This document shows, piece after piece, positions 45,119 to 54,974 of a stretch of DNA of 64,000 nt. Source of the stretch: Polluticaenibacter yanchengensis (lineage in GTDB: Bacteria > Bacteroidota > Bacteroidia > Chitinophagales > Chitinophagaceae); assembly GCA_027854065.1 (NCBI GenBank), contig JAQGEF010000020.1, positions 1 through 64,000 on the forward strand. The letters run 5' to 3'. The notes below the pieces were generated by a model. It saw only the letters and a list, made by a program, of their open reading frames with translations, was not told the origin of the DNA and did no database searches. Position 1 is the stretch's first letter, and the number at the start of each line of letters is the position of its first letter. Position numbers and translations under genes: made by a program.

Positions 45119-48100
45119 TTACAGTTTTACAAAACGTTTCGTTTGCCTGTTAGCACCATCAATAATTGAAATGGTGTAGGTACCGGCGGACAAAACGCTC
45201 GCATCAATAGTTGCCTGAACACTATTAACCGCTAACACGACCTGTTTGACTACTTGTCCGTTATTAGAAGTAATTATCAATTTAGAATTTGATTTCAACC
45301 TGTCAAAAGTGACAAATAAATTATTCCTGACCGGATTTGGTGTAATTGCCAGGTCTTTAATATCTGCACCATTCAACATAATTACTTTTGAATAGGTGAA
45401 GCTGCCATCATTATTTATAATTTTCAAACGGTAATAAGCCAGGGTATTAATACCAGCGTCCTCAAAACTATATTTACCCGATTTGGAAGCATTATAGTTC
45501 AATGTGCCCGCTGTTACATATTCTATACCGTTTAAACTACGCTCTATCACATACCTGTTCACATTCACTTCCGTGGTCAGTTCCCAGTTCAATACATTAT
45601 TTTGAGAAATTTTATTACCATTAAATGCCTTTATCACTACCGGTAACGGCGTTCCATTATCAAAAGCACCTGCCAGACCTGAACCAAACGGGGAGAAAGC
45701 ATTGATACCACTTACCGTTGCCACTTCGTAATTTCCTTCTTTGGTAATGGTAGCATAAAAAGATTCCCAGGTTTGATTATCCACATCAAAATGCGCAATA
45801 ACGTGTACCCCACCTGAAATAAAGTTTTCACCCTCATTTTCTTCTGTGTTGGTATATTTAAATTTTACTGTAACGTTACTGCCACCTTCAACCGCTTCAC
45901 TGATATGCCATATTGCTTTAACCGCTTTCGTCGGGTCTGCTAAAACATAACCTGTAAAATCAGGTTGTACCCGAACTGAAAAATTATCTGCCACGCCTGC
46001 ATTTGTAATCGTTGCCGGCAAGTACCGAGTACTGCTTGGCCCTACCGGGAATAATACTTCTGCATTTCCAATATTATTAATGGTAAGCGCCCCTGCACCG
46101 TTGGTTACAATATATTTGGTTTCAGTGGTGCCAGCCAGGGAGTTAACTACTAAATTATAGTTCCCTAATTCTATTTGTCCGTTTGTAAGCGTTACCACAG
46201 GAATATCCGTATTACCCGATAACTGCACCAATGAAGCCGATTTATTAACCACAAAAGCAGTACTGTTGGTTGTAAAATATGCTCCCGGCGCAAGAGACAA
46301 ATTTTGGTTGGTTGTACCGGTTAAATTGATGGTTGAAGAACCCACATTGGTATTTCTACCGATGGTTGCTAATGCCGACACCACAAAATGACCTTTCACA
46401 TCTAATACACCGCTGCTATTGGTACCTACCGTCTTAATCCAGAAATTACCATCATTCAAAGTAAAGTTTCCATTTACCGTTAATGTGCGGGTACTACCCG
46501 AATTCCTGTTTACGTAAATATTACCATTATTCAAGGTAAAGTTCCCCTGTACGATTCTATTGCCACTGTTATTAGCGGCAGATGTTAATAACGCACCATT
46601 GCCGGTATTATCCACCACCAGGTTGCCTGCAATAACAACGGCCTGGTCACCGATACTTAAATAACCGGTTGCATCGGTAACATTGACATCAAAAATTAAG
46701 GTTTGATAATTACCGGCTTTAATTTGAATACCAGTATTGGCTCCGGGACTATAGCTACCTGTTATTTTCAAAGCAGCACCTGCGTTATAAGTAACAACCT
46801 CATAAGGATAGGTCAGATTATTAATTGTCAGCGTATGATTCTCCTGTACGACAATTGCCGCGGCAGTTGCAGTAGGTACTAAAGTAGCAGCATTCCAGCT
46901 GGCCCCCGCATCTGCTGATGCTTCCCAGGTACTAACATCACTCCAGTTACCGGAACCGTTTGTTCTGAAACGGTCTGTCGCATTGGACTGCACAATAATC
47001 GTATATTGATTGCCTGCTGCAGATGTACCTGAAACTGCGCCGGATGATAAAGTAATATTTGAAGCCGTTAGTCCGCCTATTGTCATTGTATGACCGGAAA
47101 CAGATCCGGAAGCGACATCAAGAGATACCCAATAATACCTGGTAACACCCGTTGCTATAGATTCGCTTAAAGCATCAAAATGAATGGTACCTGCACCAGG
47201 TCCTGCGACGTCTTTTAGCTTGGTGGCACCTCCAAAATTGTTGGTGGCGGAAGCCCATAAGCTGATATTGCTGAAATCTGAGCTAACAAAAGTACCCGAT
47301 AATTCAACTGTAATATCGCTGATTGCAGCTGTAGCCGTATTTGTTGCTGCTGCTAAAGAAAAGCCATATACAGCCACGCCGTTATTACCTTTTGGCAGGT
47401 TATAAGGTGCAGCCGGTAAGTTGCCGGTTAATGTTAAGGCTGGAAGAGCCAATGCATTTCCGGTCAGCGACACATTTACTGATGGCGCACCGCCACCACT
47501 AATCACCAAATTTCCTGCATGTGCACCGGCTGTTAGCGGTGAAAAACGAACATAAATTGTTTTACTATAAGTGCCCGGGGCATGAGACAAGTCCAGGCTT
47601 GAGCTAAATGCTGAATTATCTTCAGATACCTCAAAACCAGTTGGCGCCGCAATAGCAACATTCGCACTTGTTAAAAACGCACCGCTTATAGCTATGGTTT
47701 GCGCTGCGGAATGCTGATTGATGATTGTATTTGTAAAAGATAAAGCGGTTGGATTAGCTGTTGTAGTCGGTGTCTGTGCATTAACCATTACATTTACAGC
47801 TGTACTTTGTGCAGATACGCATGAATTTGTTCCGGTATAACTAACAGCAACTGTTTTGGCACCTGCTGTTAACCATTTTATAGAAACAGACGCAGTACCG
47901 GCACCGGCAGTAACCTGGTAATCTGTATTTAAAACACCGGAAACTGTCCAGTTGTAGGCACTCATTCCTGATTGAGTGGTATGAGTAGTAACATCATCTA
48001 CAAATACGGTTGAGGTAGCGGCACTCGTAATGGTAGCTACAGGTGGCGCTTTAACCTCTACAGAAGTGTACGCTGTTTTAATAGCACAGTTTGTAGTACT

Positions 48101-49105
48101 TGAAACGATGGCATAATAATGTCTTGTTCCTGCTACATCAGTCTGAGGCGTGTAAGTAGCACTTGTTGCGCCTGACACTTCAGTGCTGTCTGTTGCAGCC
48201 GGAGTAGATTTATAATACCATTTGTAAGTTGGAGAAGTTGAAGTGGTAACCACCGCTAATTGGGATGCCGGAGCGTCTTTACATACTGAAATTGGGGTAG
48301 AAGTGTAGGACGTTAAAGTAGCCGGTGTACACCCTGCATCAATGGTCAACCCTACAGATGCCAATCTTATCGTTTGCCCTAACCCTAATTGAGTTCTGCC
48401 TGTACCACTAGATGTGAATACCGTTTTTGTGGTACTATTGTAATAGATCTGGCGATAAATAATAATTGACTTAGTCCCTTCCGGAATTGCACTTCCTGGT
48501 ATTTCAATCACTCTTTCCACATATGGGCTTGTACCATATGTATTACTGCTATTACCAGCCGGAGGAAAAGCGAGTGTAGTGGTAACTGCTCCCAATACTG
48601 CTGTTCCTGAGGAGCCAGGATGAACATAGTCCAGGTCGGCCGAGAATACTACCCCCACTTTTGCATTATTATCTGATGTAGCGCTATTGCTGCTCCCGGT
48701 AAGTTTGATAGAAGTTACATCCCCTAAAGCTGAGCCTTCTAATTTCACCTGGACATAATGGGCGTTGCCTCCTAATTCATAATGGGATAATCCGTTTATC
48801 CCAAATACATAGGCTGTTTTAACTGACCCACCACTTCCTAAGATGGTTACCTGGGAGGTACCCGCGTTATTAAAAACGTACGGTAAATTATTAAAACCAA
48901 CCGGTGTTGCTGGTGTATATGTGCTGGTTGTTGCATTATAACCAATAAAATAATTATACTGTGAAAAACCGGCATTGGCACTTAAAAGAATCACAGATAA
49001 AAATAAAGAGTGTAAGCAATGCCGCTTACGATAAACATTTTTTTCGTCCAGATCTTGTTGAAACAGCCAAGATTTAATTTGGAGTAATACTTTTTTCATA
49101 CGCAT
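45119..49105 (-). CDS. Giant T9SS-exported surface protein with type A sorting domain
   Basis: A 1328-residue secreted protein. The N-terminus has a 30-residue basic lead and then a hydrophobic signal ending near NAGFSQ. It is rich in Ser, Thr, Gly and Asn and contains Ig-like/CHU_C-type repeats (GPxVAT-type and SVCKDAP segments near 270-450), a parallel beta-helix-like region (IVVQENHTLTINNL through NFTLNNGNIYVN) and, in the last 75 residues, a type A T9SS sorting domain: ITPNPVRNNLFVTF ... GTYTISIIDG ... KRFVKL. It would be exported through the type IX system (porV in this window) and anchored to the surface, probably as an adhesin-like protein. Met3 (49099) is an alternative start. Confidence 0.88.
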   Translation of the reverse strand: MRMKKVLLQIKSWLFQQDLDEKNVYRKRHCLHSLFLSVILLSANAGFSQYNYFIGYNATTSTYTPATPVGFNNLPYVFNNAGTSQVTILGSGGSVKTAYVFGINGLSHYELGGNAHYVQVKLEGSALGDVTSIKLTGSSNSATSDNNAKVGVVFSADLDYVHPGSSGTAVLGAVTTTLAFPPAGNSSNTYGTSPYVERVIEIPGSAIPEGTKSIIIYRQIYYNSTTKTVFTSSGTGRTQLGLGQTIRLASVGLTIDAGCTPATLTSYTSTPISVCKDAPASQLAVVTTSTSPTYKWYYKSTPAATDSTEVSGATSATYTPQTDVAGTRHYYAIVSSTTNCAIKTAYTSVEVKAPPVATITSAATSTVFVDDVTTHTTQSGMSAYNWTVSGVLNTDYQVTAGAGTASVSIKWLTAGAKTVAVSYTGTNSCVSAQSTAVNVMVNAQTPTTTANPTALSFTNTIINQHSAAQTIAISGAFLTSANVAIAAPTGFEVSEDNSAFSSSLDLSHAPGTYSKTIYVRFSPLTAGAHAGNLVISGGGAPSVNVSLTGNALALPALTLTGNLPAAPYNLPKGNNGVAVYGFSLAAATNTATAAISDITVELSGTFVSSDFSNISLWASATNNFGGATKLKDVAGPGAGTIHFDALSESIATGVTRYYWVSLDVASGSVSGHTMTIGGLTASNITLSSGAVSGTSAAGNQYTIIVQSNATDRFRTNGSGNWSDVSTWEASADAGASWNAATLVPTATAAAIVVQENHTLTINNLTYPYEVVTYNAGAALKITGSYSPGANTGIQIKAGNYQTLIFDVNVTDATGYLSIGDQAVVIAGNLVVDNTGNGALLTSAANNSGNRIVQGNFTLNNGNIYVNRNSGSTRTLTVNGNFTLNDGNFWIKTVGTNSSGVLDVKGHFVVSALATIGRNTNVGSSTINLTGTTNQNLSLAPGAYFTTNSTAFVVNKSASLVQLSGNTDIPVVTLTNGQIELGNYNLVVNSLAGTTETKYIVTNGAGALTINNIGNAEVLFPVGPSSTRYLPATITNAGVADNFSVRVQPDFTGYVLADPTKAVKAIWHISEAVEGGSNVTVKFKYTNTEENEGENFISGGVHVIAHFDVDNQTWESFYATITKEGNYEVATVSGINAFSPFGSGLAGAFDNGTPLPVVIKAFNGNKISQNNVLNWELTTEVNVNRYVIERSLNGIEYVTAGTLNYNASKSGKYSFEDAGINTLAYYRLKIINNDGSFTYSKVIMLNGADIKDLAITPNPVRNNLFVTFDRLKSNSKLIITSNNGQVVKQVVLAVNSVQATIDASVLSAGTYTISIIDGANRQTKRFVKL

Positions 49106-49328
49106 AGTTTAAAACTCTAACAGAGTAAGGTTAACTGAGATTAGCAATCGTGATTAAAAGTATATATTGAATTTTCAATTTCTTTAACATTCTACGCAAA
49201 CGAGTTCGGGAACGTTTTAAATGAAGGATTACAGATAAATAAATTAAACAATATATATATAAAACCAAACGGCTATTAATGTAAAAATCCGGCTGGCCGG
49301 CTTTGCTGAATAGTATAACAAATGGTTA
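49106..49328. other. AT-rich divergent upstream region
   Basis: Holds the promoter region of the giant surface protein; no open frame and no clear consensus promoter were identified before repeat copy 9. Confidence 0.35.
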
Positions 49329-49501
49329 GTGGCTGCGGCATGCGTTGGTGCCGACGGAGGAGGCAGTGTATTTTTTTGCAGGATGAAATGAGTAACGCTA
49401 TAGTATGAACAGCTCCTGCAAAAAATACACCGAGCGTAGCGGAGCCATAAGCACGCCGTACTAATGTCCGCTAGAATTACGGCTGCACAGAGCCCCAAAT
49501 A
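49329..49501 (-). repeat. Dispersed hairpin repeat, copy 9
   Basis: Reverse orientation: GTGGCTGCGGCATGCGTTGGTGCCGACGGAGGAGGC at left, CGAGCGTAGCGGAGCCATAAGCACGCCG and AGAGCCCCAAATAAAAAC at right. Hairpin arms GTGTATTTTTTTGCAGGA (about 49367-49383) and TCCTGCAAAAAATACAC (about 49413-49430) match apart from one extra T. It lies 54 bp before the next gene. Confidence 0.88.
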
Positions 49502-49554
49502 AAAACCTTTCATTTTTATGGAAAATACCCTGTAAAATCATCTATATTAGTTTT

Positions 49555-50205
49555 ATGAAATTTCTATTGGCAATAGCATTTATATTTTTAGCATGTTCTG
49601 ATAACCATCTTACTTTTTGGAGAGAAAACAATATAGAGGTTGAGGAAGAAGAGCAGTTAAATGCGGTTAAAAAGGATAAGACGGCTAAATATGATAGCCT
49701 GTCAAAAGTGGCGCTGGCATACTGTAAAGCCAATAACCTGCATGCGGAAAAATACTTATTATTTGACCTGGGTACTCACTCGGGGTTGAAGCGATTGTTT
49801 ATTTATAATCTCAAACAAAATAAAATTGATACGGCATTTTTAGTCAGTCACGGAAGCGGAAAAAATCCCTGGGGCAATGATCTGAGTAAAGAGAATCCGG
49901 AAGTGAGCAATGTACCGGACAGCCATTGTTCTTCGGTGGGTAAATACATTATCGGTAACAGGGATGTAAGCCAGTGGGGCATTAAAATTAAGTACTGGCT
50001 GCATGGGAAAGAACGGACGAACAATAATGCGGCGAAAAGAGTGGTGGTATTACATAGCTGGGAAGATGTTACGGATGAAGAAGTTTTTCCGCGGGGAACT
50101 GTTGAAAGTTGGGGTTGTCCTGCGGTATCTCTTTCTACGATGGCTTACCTGGATGCTTTTTTGAAACCTTACCAGAATAAAATGCTGATGTGGGTGGTTA
50201 AATAA
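49555..50205 (+). CDS. L,D-transpeptidase catalytic-domain lipoprotein
   Basis: A 216-residue lipoprotein (lipobox IFLAC, Cys14). The C-terminal part belongs to the murein L,D-transpeptidase-like family (PF13645 type): LVSHGSGKNPWG, VVLHSWE (His) and ESWGCPAVS (nucleophile Cys). Members are expected to modify peptidoglycan in the periplasm, although the catalytic role of this subfamily is less studied than YkuD. It is followed 27 bp later by a methyltransferase gene on the same strand. Confidence 0.82.
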   Translation: MKFLLAIAFIFLACSDNHLTFWRENNIEVEEEEQLNAVKKDKTAKYDSLSKVALAYCKANNLHAEKYLLFDLGTHSGLKRLFIYNLKQNKIDTAFLVSHGSGKNPWGNDLSKENPEVSNVPDSHCSSVGKYIIGNRDVSQWGIKIKYWLHGKERTNNNAAKRVVVLHSWEDVTDEEVFPRGTVESWGCPAVSLSTMAYLDAFLKPYQNKMLMWVVK

Positions 50206-50232
50206 AAGCAGTGAATCATTTAATTTCGCGCT

Positions 50233-50865
50233 ATGCAGGAGACGTTTATTTACGGGGGCGAAGTGATTCATTTAGATTTTGACAGCCAGGAGTTATTGAT
50301 TTATCATCCTTTAAATGTTCAACACAATTACGCAGCCCGGAAGCAAATAAATGCAGAAGAACCGTTTCCATTCTGGGCTAAGATATGGCCCGCATCGAAA
50401 GCACTCTGCAAATTCATAGGTGAGCAAAAAGCATTTTTTAACGGTAAAAATATCCTGGAAGTGGCGGCGGGACTGGCTATCCCAGGTTTATTAATCGCTA
50501 AGATCGCTCATCCGAAAAAGATGATTGCGACAGATTATTTAGATTGTGTGCTGCCTTACATTAACCGAAGCGCAGCGTTAAATAATGTTGAGATTGAAAC
50601 CGGTATTTATGATTGGGAAAATCTGCCTGCTTATGAGGATATTGATGTATTGATTTTAAGCGATGTGAATTACAGCCCGGAAGCTTTTCCGCATGTGATG
50701 GCATTAATCAAACATTTTATTGCGCAAAAAACAACGGTATTGTTAAGTACGCCGCAGCGCCTTACTGCCGTCAATTTTATTGAACAAATAGCGGCCTACA
50801 TTCAACTGCATGAAACATACAGCATTGATGGGGTAAACATTAGCGTACTGATGCTCCATGATTAA
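50233..50865 (+). CDS. SAM-dependent methyltransferase, METTL21/Methyltransf_16-like
   Basis: A 210-residue seven-beta-strand methyltransferase. FPFWAKIWPASKALCKFI precedes motif I NILEVAAGLAIPGLLIA, with ATDYLDCVLPYI as motif II and LILSDVNYSPEAF as a post-motif II. This order fits the family 16 protein lysine methyltransferases (ETFB-KMT/METTL21-like) rather than DNA or small-molecule enzymes. The target is unknown. Likely co-transcribed with the upstream L,D-transpeptidase-like gene. Confidence 0.78.
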   Translation: MQETFIYGGEVIHLDFDSQELLIYHPLNVQHNYAARKQINAEEPFPFWAKIWPASKALCKFIGEQKAFFNGKNILEVAAGLAIPGLLIAKIAHPKKMIATDYLDCVLPYINRSAALNNVEIETGIYDWENLPAYEDIDVLILSDVNYSPEAFPHVMALIKHFIAQKTTVLLSTPQRLTAVNFIEQIAAYIQLHETYSIDGVNISVLMLHD

Positions 50866-50942
50866 ATGTACAATAACATTACGGAATATAAACAACCGCT
50901 TTTATTGTGCGATGCACCAGGGTGTATATCTACTGAAAAATA

Positions 50943-50968
50943 AAAAATGACCGTTACCGGTCATTTTT
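50943..50968. terminator. Bidirectional terminator
   Basis: AAAAATGACCG and complement form an 11-bp stem with a TTAC loop between the convergent methyltransferase and crotonase genes. Confidence 0.85.
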
Positions 50969-50983
50969 CAGTATCAATATTTA

Positions 50984-51757
50984 CTAGTTGCTTTTTTCCA
51001 GTTGCTTTAATTTAATGGCATTGATTTTAGCTTTTGCATACTCTGAAACGATCAATTTGCCGCTAATAGCTGCTCTTTCATCCAGTAGCTGGTCCCAGTT
51101 ATCAGTTCCTTGCCAGAACATTTTTTTCATTTCTGCCATGGCTTTTACATTACTATGCGCCAATGTATGTGCGAGGCGTAAAACGGATTCATTCATGCTT
51201 TCTTCGTTTGGATGAAGTTCGGCGTATAATCCTTTTTTCCTTGCCCAATCGCCGTTACGCCACATGGTACTGTCAATAGCGATCTGGCTGAATGCACTCT
51301 CTCCTATCTTACGGGCTACAGCCGGGCCTATTACAAAAGGACCAATACCTAAACCGAGTTCACTTAACTTGATATCGGCGCCTTCTAATGCAATGGCATA
51401 ATCGCAGGCTGCAATTAAGCCGACACCACCACCTACACTTTTTGCATGTACCCGGCCAATGATCAGCTTGGAACATTTGCGCATTTCATTGATCAGGTTC
51501 GCAAACCCTTTAAAAAAAGCTTTGCCGCTGGCCTCATTATCCAAGGTAAACAATTCATTTATATAGGCTCCGTTACAAAAGTTGCGTCCCGTCGATTGTA
51601 AAACAATAACATTAACATCAATATCTGAAGCAGCTTTATGAATGGTATCTTTTAATTCCTTCAATAAGCCCAGTGGCATAGAGTTACCGTAAATGCTGCT
51701 GAATTCTATGGTTGCGATAGCGCCACCTTTATGCATTGTTACATTGTATTCGTTCAT
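50984..51757 (-). CDS. Enoyl-CoA hydratase/isomerase family protein
   Basis: A 257-residue crotonase-fold protein. The oxyanion segment STGRNFCNGAYINEL and the second loop VHAKSVGGGVGLIAACDYAIA are present, and LSELGLGIGPFVIGPAVARKIG follows. The usual catalytic Glu pair of enoyl-CoA hydratase is not clearly conserved, so it may be an isomerase or another crotonase activity such as methylglutaconyl-CoA hydratase. It stands alone on the minus strand. Confidence 0.87.
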   Translation of the reverse strand: MNEYNVTMHKGGAIATIEFSSIYGNSMPLGLLKELKDTIHKAASDIDVNVIVLQSTGRNFCNGAYINELFTLDNEASGKAFFKGFANLINEMRKCSKLIIGRVHAKSVGGGVGLIAACDYAIALEGADIKLSELGLGIGPFVIGPAVARKIGESAFSQIAIDSTMWRNGDWARKKGLYAELHPNEESMNESVLRLAHTLAHSNVKAMAEMKKMFWQGTDNWDQLLDERAAISGKLIVSEYAKAKINAIKLKQLEKSN

Positions 51758-51900
51758 ATATGGGGCTTTTTAATTGTTTATACAATACTAAAAATTTTCT
51801 TTTTGAATTTCAAATAAAACCGGGTAAATATTTAAGTAATTAACAAAGGTTTATTTAATGGTTTTGTTAACATAAGCAGCATTCATCCATATAAATACTA

Positions 51901-51908
51901 TATATTTG
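51901..51908 (+). promoter_or_regulatory. -7 box upstream of the 4HB sensor-like gene
   Basis: TATATTTG, a full match to TAnnTTTG, 24 bp before the ATG at 51933. No good -33 partner at the usual distance. Confidence 0.45.
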
Positions 51909-51932
51909 AAAGTAACGATTATTCCACCTGCT

Positions 51933-52544
51933 ATGAAGTTTTTATACAACGTTAAGTTTAAACTGAAAGCGGCATCGCTGCTTTTTATCATTATTACATT
52001 AGTACTTGCCGCACAATTATGGGAACGCTACCGTTATGATAAACTTCAAAAATCTGTAACGACTATTTATAATGACAGGTTGCTGCCTGCTTCTTATATT
52101 TTTGAACTGACCGACCTTTTATATAAGAACCATATTTTTAAACTGAAAGACCAGAAACAAACGGATGCTTACAGGGAAAACAAAAGAGCTATTGACTCTA
52201 TCATCAACCTGTACGAAAAGACTTATTTAACAAAGGAAGAAGTAGATTTCTGGCAGTCGTTTAAACAGGATTTGAATCATTATACTGCCAATACGGATTC
52301 TGCCAGCAGCTATAGTTCATTTGAAATTGTTATTAAAGACCTGCACAACTTAAACGAGATCCAGTTAAAGGAAGGCGGTATTGAACACAAACAATCCAAA
52401 TCTATTATTGAGGGTTCTTTATTGAGCTCCAACTTTGTATTGGTGTTACTGATCACACTGGGGTTAATTGCTGTTATACTGCTTGGCATCAGCGACAGGG
52501 CTATTTACAAAAATGCAATCAAGGGCAGGGAGCAGCTTAATTAA
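51933..52544 (+). CDS. Membrane protein with an MCP-type four-helix-bundle sensor domain only
   Basis: A 203-residue protein with two transmembrane helices (about 15-33 and 175-196) enclosing a helical periplasmic domain rich in Tyr, Lys and Asp that resembles the 4HB_MCP_1 sensor. Unlike chemoreceptors or kinases it ends shortly after the second helix (SDRAIYKNAIKGREQLN), with no HAMP or signalling domain. It may be a truncated sensor or an independent small membrane protein. Start at the ATG (51933); a TTG at 51906 falls in the promoter box. Stop overlaps the convergent YdcF gene by 4 bp. Confidence 0.72.
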   Translation: MKFLYNVKFKLKAASLLFIIITLVLAAQLWERYRYDKLQKSVTTIYNDRLLPASYIFELTDLLYKNHIFKLKDQKQTDAYRENKRAIDSIINLYEKTYLTKEEVDFWQSFKQDLNHYTANTDSASSYSSFEIVIKDLHNLNEIQLKEGGIEHKQSKSIIEGSLLSSNFVLVLLITLGLIAVILLGISDRAIYKNAIKGREQLN

Positions 52545-53302
52545 ATCTTGCCTGTAATTTTATATGTACCATACCCGACTAATTCTTTCATTAAATACTG
52601 CCAGTTCATAAGTACTTCGGGATTGGGTATTAATATATCTTTTAAACTCATTTTAAATTTTACAGCTGTATAATTGCATGGGTACACTGCTGTGTTATAC
52701 CCTTGTTTGCGAAATACGGCCCGGCTCCTTGGCATATGTATCGCTGATGTAATGATCAGAATTGAGTCGGCTTTATGCCTGCCGATATAGTCGTTTGCCT
52801 TAAGGGCGCTTTCATAGGTATTGCGGCTCTGGTTTTCTACTAAAATCCTGGATTGATCTACGCCAAATGTAATGAGCTGGTTTCTCAAAAAATCTGCTTC
52901 ACGCGGTCTTGACTGGTCTAAGCTACCACTGCCACCGCTTACAAAAACAGTATCTATTACGCCTAGCTTATATAAGCGCACAGTTTGTAAAAACCGGTCG
53001 GAAGTAGTGGCAAAATAGCGCACATCATCTTTATCCAAATAAGTCATGCCGCATAATAATACGCCTACCTGGTAGTGTTTATTTTTTATTTCGTCAAATC
53101 GTTGTGCCGGTTGCCAGTTTATCATAGCCAAATTGTACAGGAAACCGTTACTGAAAAGGACCGCTATACAAATGAATGCGATCTTTGAAACCCGCTTCCA
53201 TTTTGGCGCCTTAAAATAAAACCTGTTTAGTAAAAGCAATATCACTAACCAGGTTAATGGCTGTAAGAGAAAGAGCAGTACTTTAGATAGAATAAAAAAC
53301 AT
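52541..53302 (-). CDS. YdcF/ElyC-family membrane protein (DUF218)
   Basis: A 253-residue protein with two N-terminal transmembrane helices (about 5-25 and 38-57) and a DUF218 domain: VGVLLCGMTYLDKDDV, RFLQTVRLYKLGVIDTVFVSGGSG, ILVENQSRNTYESALKA and ILIITSAIHMPRSRAVFRKQG. ElyC/SanA relatives take part in envelope integrity and undecaprenyl-phosphate metabolism. The acidic residues of the DUF218 pocket appear conserved. Confidence 0.87.
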   Translation of the reverse strand: MFFILSKVLLFLLQPLTWLVILLLLNRFYFKAPKWKRVSKIAFICIAVLFSNGFLYNLAMINWQPAQRFDEIKNKHYQVGVLLCGMTYLDKDDVRYFATTSDRFLQTVRLYKLGVIDTVFVSGGSGSLDQSRPREADFLRNQLITFGVDQSRILVENQSRNTYESALKANDYIGRHKADSILIITSAIHMPRSRAVFRKQGYNTAVYPCNYTAVKFKMSLKDILIPNPEVLMNWQYLMKELVGYGTYKITGKI

Positions 53303-53360
53303 TGGGCAAAATTATCAATTAAAATCATTGTACGTTAAATGGATTTTGTAACATTGCGTT

Positions 53361-53984
53361 ATGAATAAGGCATATTGTGTTTACTACCTCCACAAAACTA
53401 TCTGGATAGCATCTGATGTAAAACAGGTAACAGATAATTCTATTGTTATAAAGCCAAGTGAGATAGATAAGATAGAAATAAATACTGCCATCGATTTCAT
53501 TTTTAATTCTGATGCCGGGTGCATCAATATCATTTACCATAATGTAGAAGAATGCTGGAAAGCGTTTTGCGAACAATTCCTGGTAATAGAAGCCGCCGGG
53601 GGGCTGGTAAAAAATGAGAAAGCCGAATATTTGTTCATCAATCGCCTGGGTAAATGGGACCTGCCTAAAGGCAAATTAGATGATGGAGAATCTATAGAAC
53701 AATGTGCTGTTAGAGAAGTGTACGAAGAGACCGGGTTAAAAAACATTCAGCTTAAAGAATATCTTACTACTACATATCATATTTATTTATACGGGGGCAC
53801 GAGTATCCTGAAAAAATCTGTCTGGTACAAAATGTTTGTCACCGGTCACCAATATTTAATTCCACAAGTAGAAGAAGATATTACCGAAGTAAAATGGTTC
53901 AATTCCAACAATTGGCAAACGGTCTTGAAAAACACGTATCCCAATATTGCCGATGTCTTAAAAATTGCTAAACAGTCCCAATAA
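53361..53984 (+). CDS. NUDIX hydrolase
   Basis: A 207-residue protein. The first 70 residues are a variable N-terminal domain; the NUDIX box [23 protein letters not shown] lies near 113-135 with all metal-binding Glu residues, preceded by [13 protein letters not shown] enzymes hydrolyse nucleoside diphosphates linked to other groups, or isopentenyl diphosphate-type compounds. Its stop directly abuts the ATG of the next gene (0 bp gap), so a functional link with an isoprenoid-type enzyme is plausible. Confidence 0.9.
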   Translation: MNKAYCVYYLHKTIWIASDVKQVTDNSIVIKPSEIDKIEINTAIDFIFNSDAGCINIIYHNVEECWKAFCEQFLVIEAAGGLVKNEKAEYLFINRLGKWDLPKGKLDDGESIEQCAVREVYEETGLKNIQLKEYLTTTYHIYLYGGTSILKKSVWYKMFVTGHQYLIPQVEEDITEVKWFNSNNWQTVLKNTYPNIADVLKIAKQSQ

Positions 53985-54974
53985 ATGTACTGGTTCAGAA
54001 TTCTCAATACGGCTTTGTTTACCAAACGTTTTTTTGGTAAGCAAAATGCCTATAACGGTGGCTTTATTGACGAATTTATACAACAGCAAAATACAGATTT
54101 CCCGGGCGGGCTAAATGATTCTGTCCTTAAAAAAATAAAACAATATTACTGTTTAGGCGTTCCTATTACCTGCGAAGTTTACAGCCTGATTCACGGCAGA
54201 AGCATGACTGTGAAAGAGCGGGGCCTGGCCACGCAAATGGGCATTATCACACCTGTTATTGATGATTTTACGGACGATAAAACCCTGTCTGAAACAGCGC
54301 TCGATCAATTAACCCAATTTCCTGAAGCCTACTCTTACAACAGTCCGGAAACGGAAATTGTTGCCAAAACCCTGGCAGGATTAAAAAAAGAACTGGCATA
54401 CCCGGAAGATTTTTTCAAAGAATTAAGGGAAACTATTGATGCCCAGCACTGGAGCATTAAACAAATGCATCTTTCTACCAGCACAGATGAATTGCTGAAA
54501 ATAAGCCTGCATAAAGGCGGCAAATCTCATGTGTTGTTTCACTACCTGCTGGATGAAAAACCCTCAAAAGCATTAGACGAGTGCCTTTATTCGATGGGGG
54601 GCGTTTTGCAAATCTGCAACGATATATTTGATGTGTATAAGGACTACCAGGCTGGCATAAGAACTTATGCCAATACCTGTACGGATTATATGGCTTTTGA
54701 AAAATGGTATATTGACGCCTGCAGGGATTTTTGCCGTAAAGCAAGAGCATTGAATTATTCCAGAAAAAATACCGAGCGGTACATTTTGTTTTTCTCTGCC
54801 ATTTTGGGCCGGGGCGTTGTGGCGCTAAAACAATTACAGGCAGTTCAGGCCGGATATCCCGGCCAGGCATTGCCAATCAATAAAATTGAACGTAAAGCGC
54901 TGATCTGCGATATGGAAAAACCGGCAAACCTGTTAAAAACGCTACGCTATACGGAAGATATTTACAGGTACTAG
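53985..54974 (+). CDS. Class I isoprenoid-synthase-fold protein
   Basis: A 329-residue mostly helical protein. Two acidic motifs occur at the spacing seen in class I terpene synthases: DDFTDD at 93-98 (Asp-rich motif) and NDIFDVYKD at 212-220 (NSE-like motif). The length is typical for one catalytic alpha domain. That points to ionisation or condensation of a prenyl diphosphate, but the product cannot be predicted. It is tightly coupled to an upstream NUDIX hydrolase. The assignment rests on these motifs and gene context, so it is fairly but not fully secure. Confidence 0.68.
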   Translation: MYWFRILNTALFTKRFFGKQNAYNGGFIDEFIQQQNTDFPGGLNDSVLKKIKQYYCLGVPITCEVYSLIHGRSMTVKERGLATQMGIITPVIDDFTDDKTLSETALDQLTQFPEAYSYNSPETEIVAKTLAGLKKELAYPEDFFKELRETIDAQHWSIKQMHLSTSTDELLKISLHKGGKSHVLFHYLLDEKPSKALDECLYSMGGVLQICNDIFDVYKDYQAGIRTYANTCTDYMAFEKWYIDACRDFCRKARALNYSRKNTERYILFFSAILGRGVVALKQLQAVQAGYPGQALPINKIERKALICDMEKPANLLKTLRYTEDIYRY

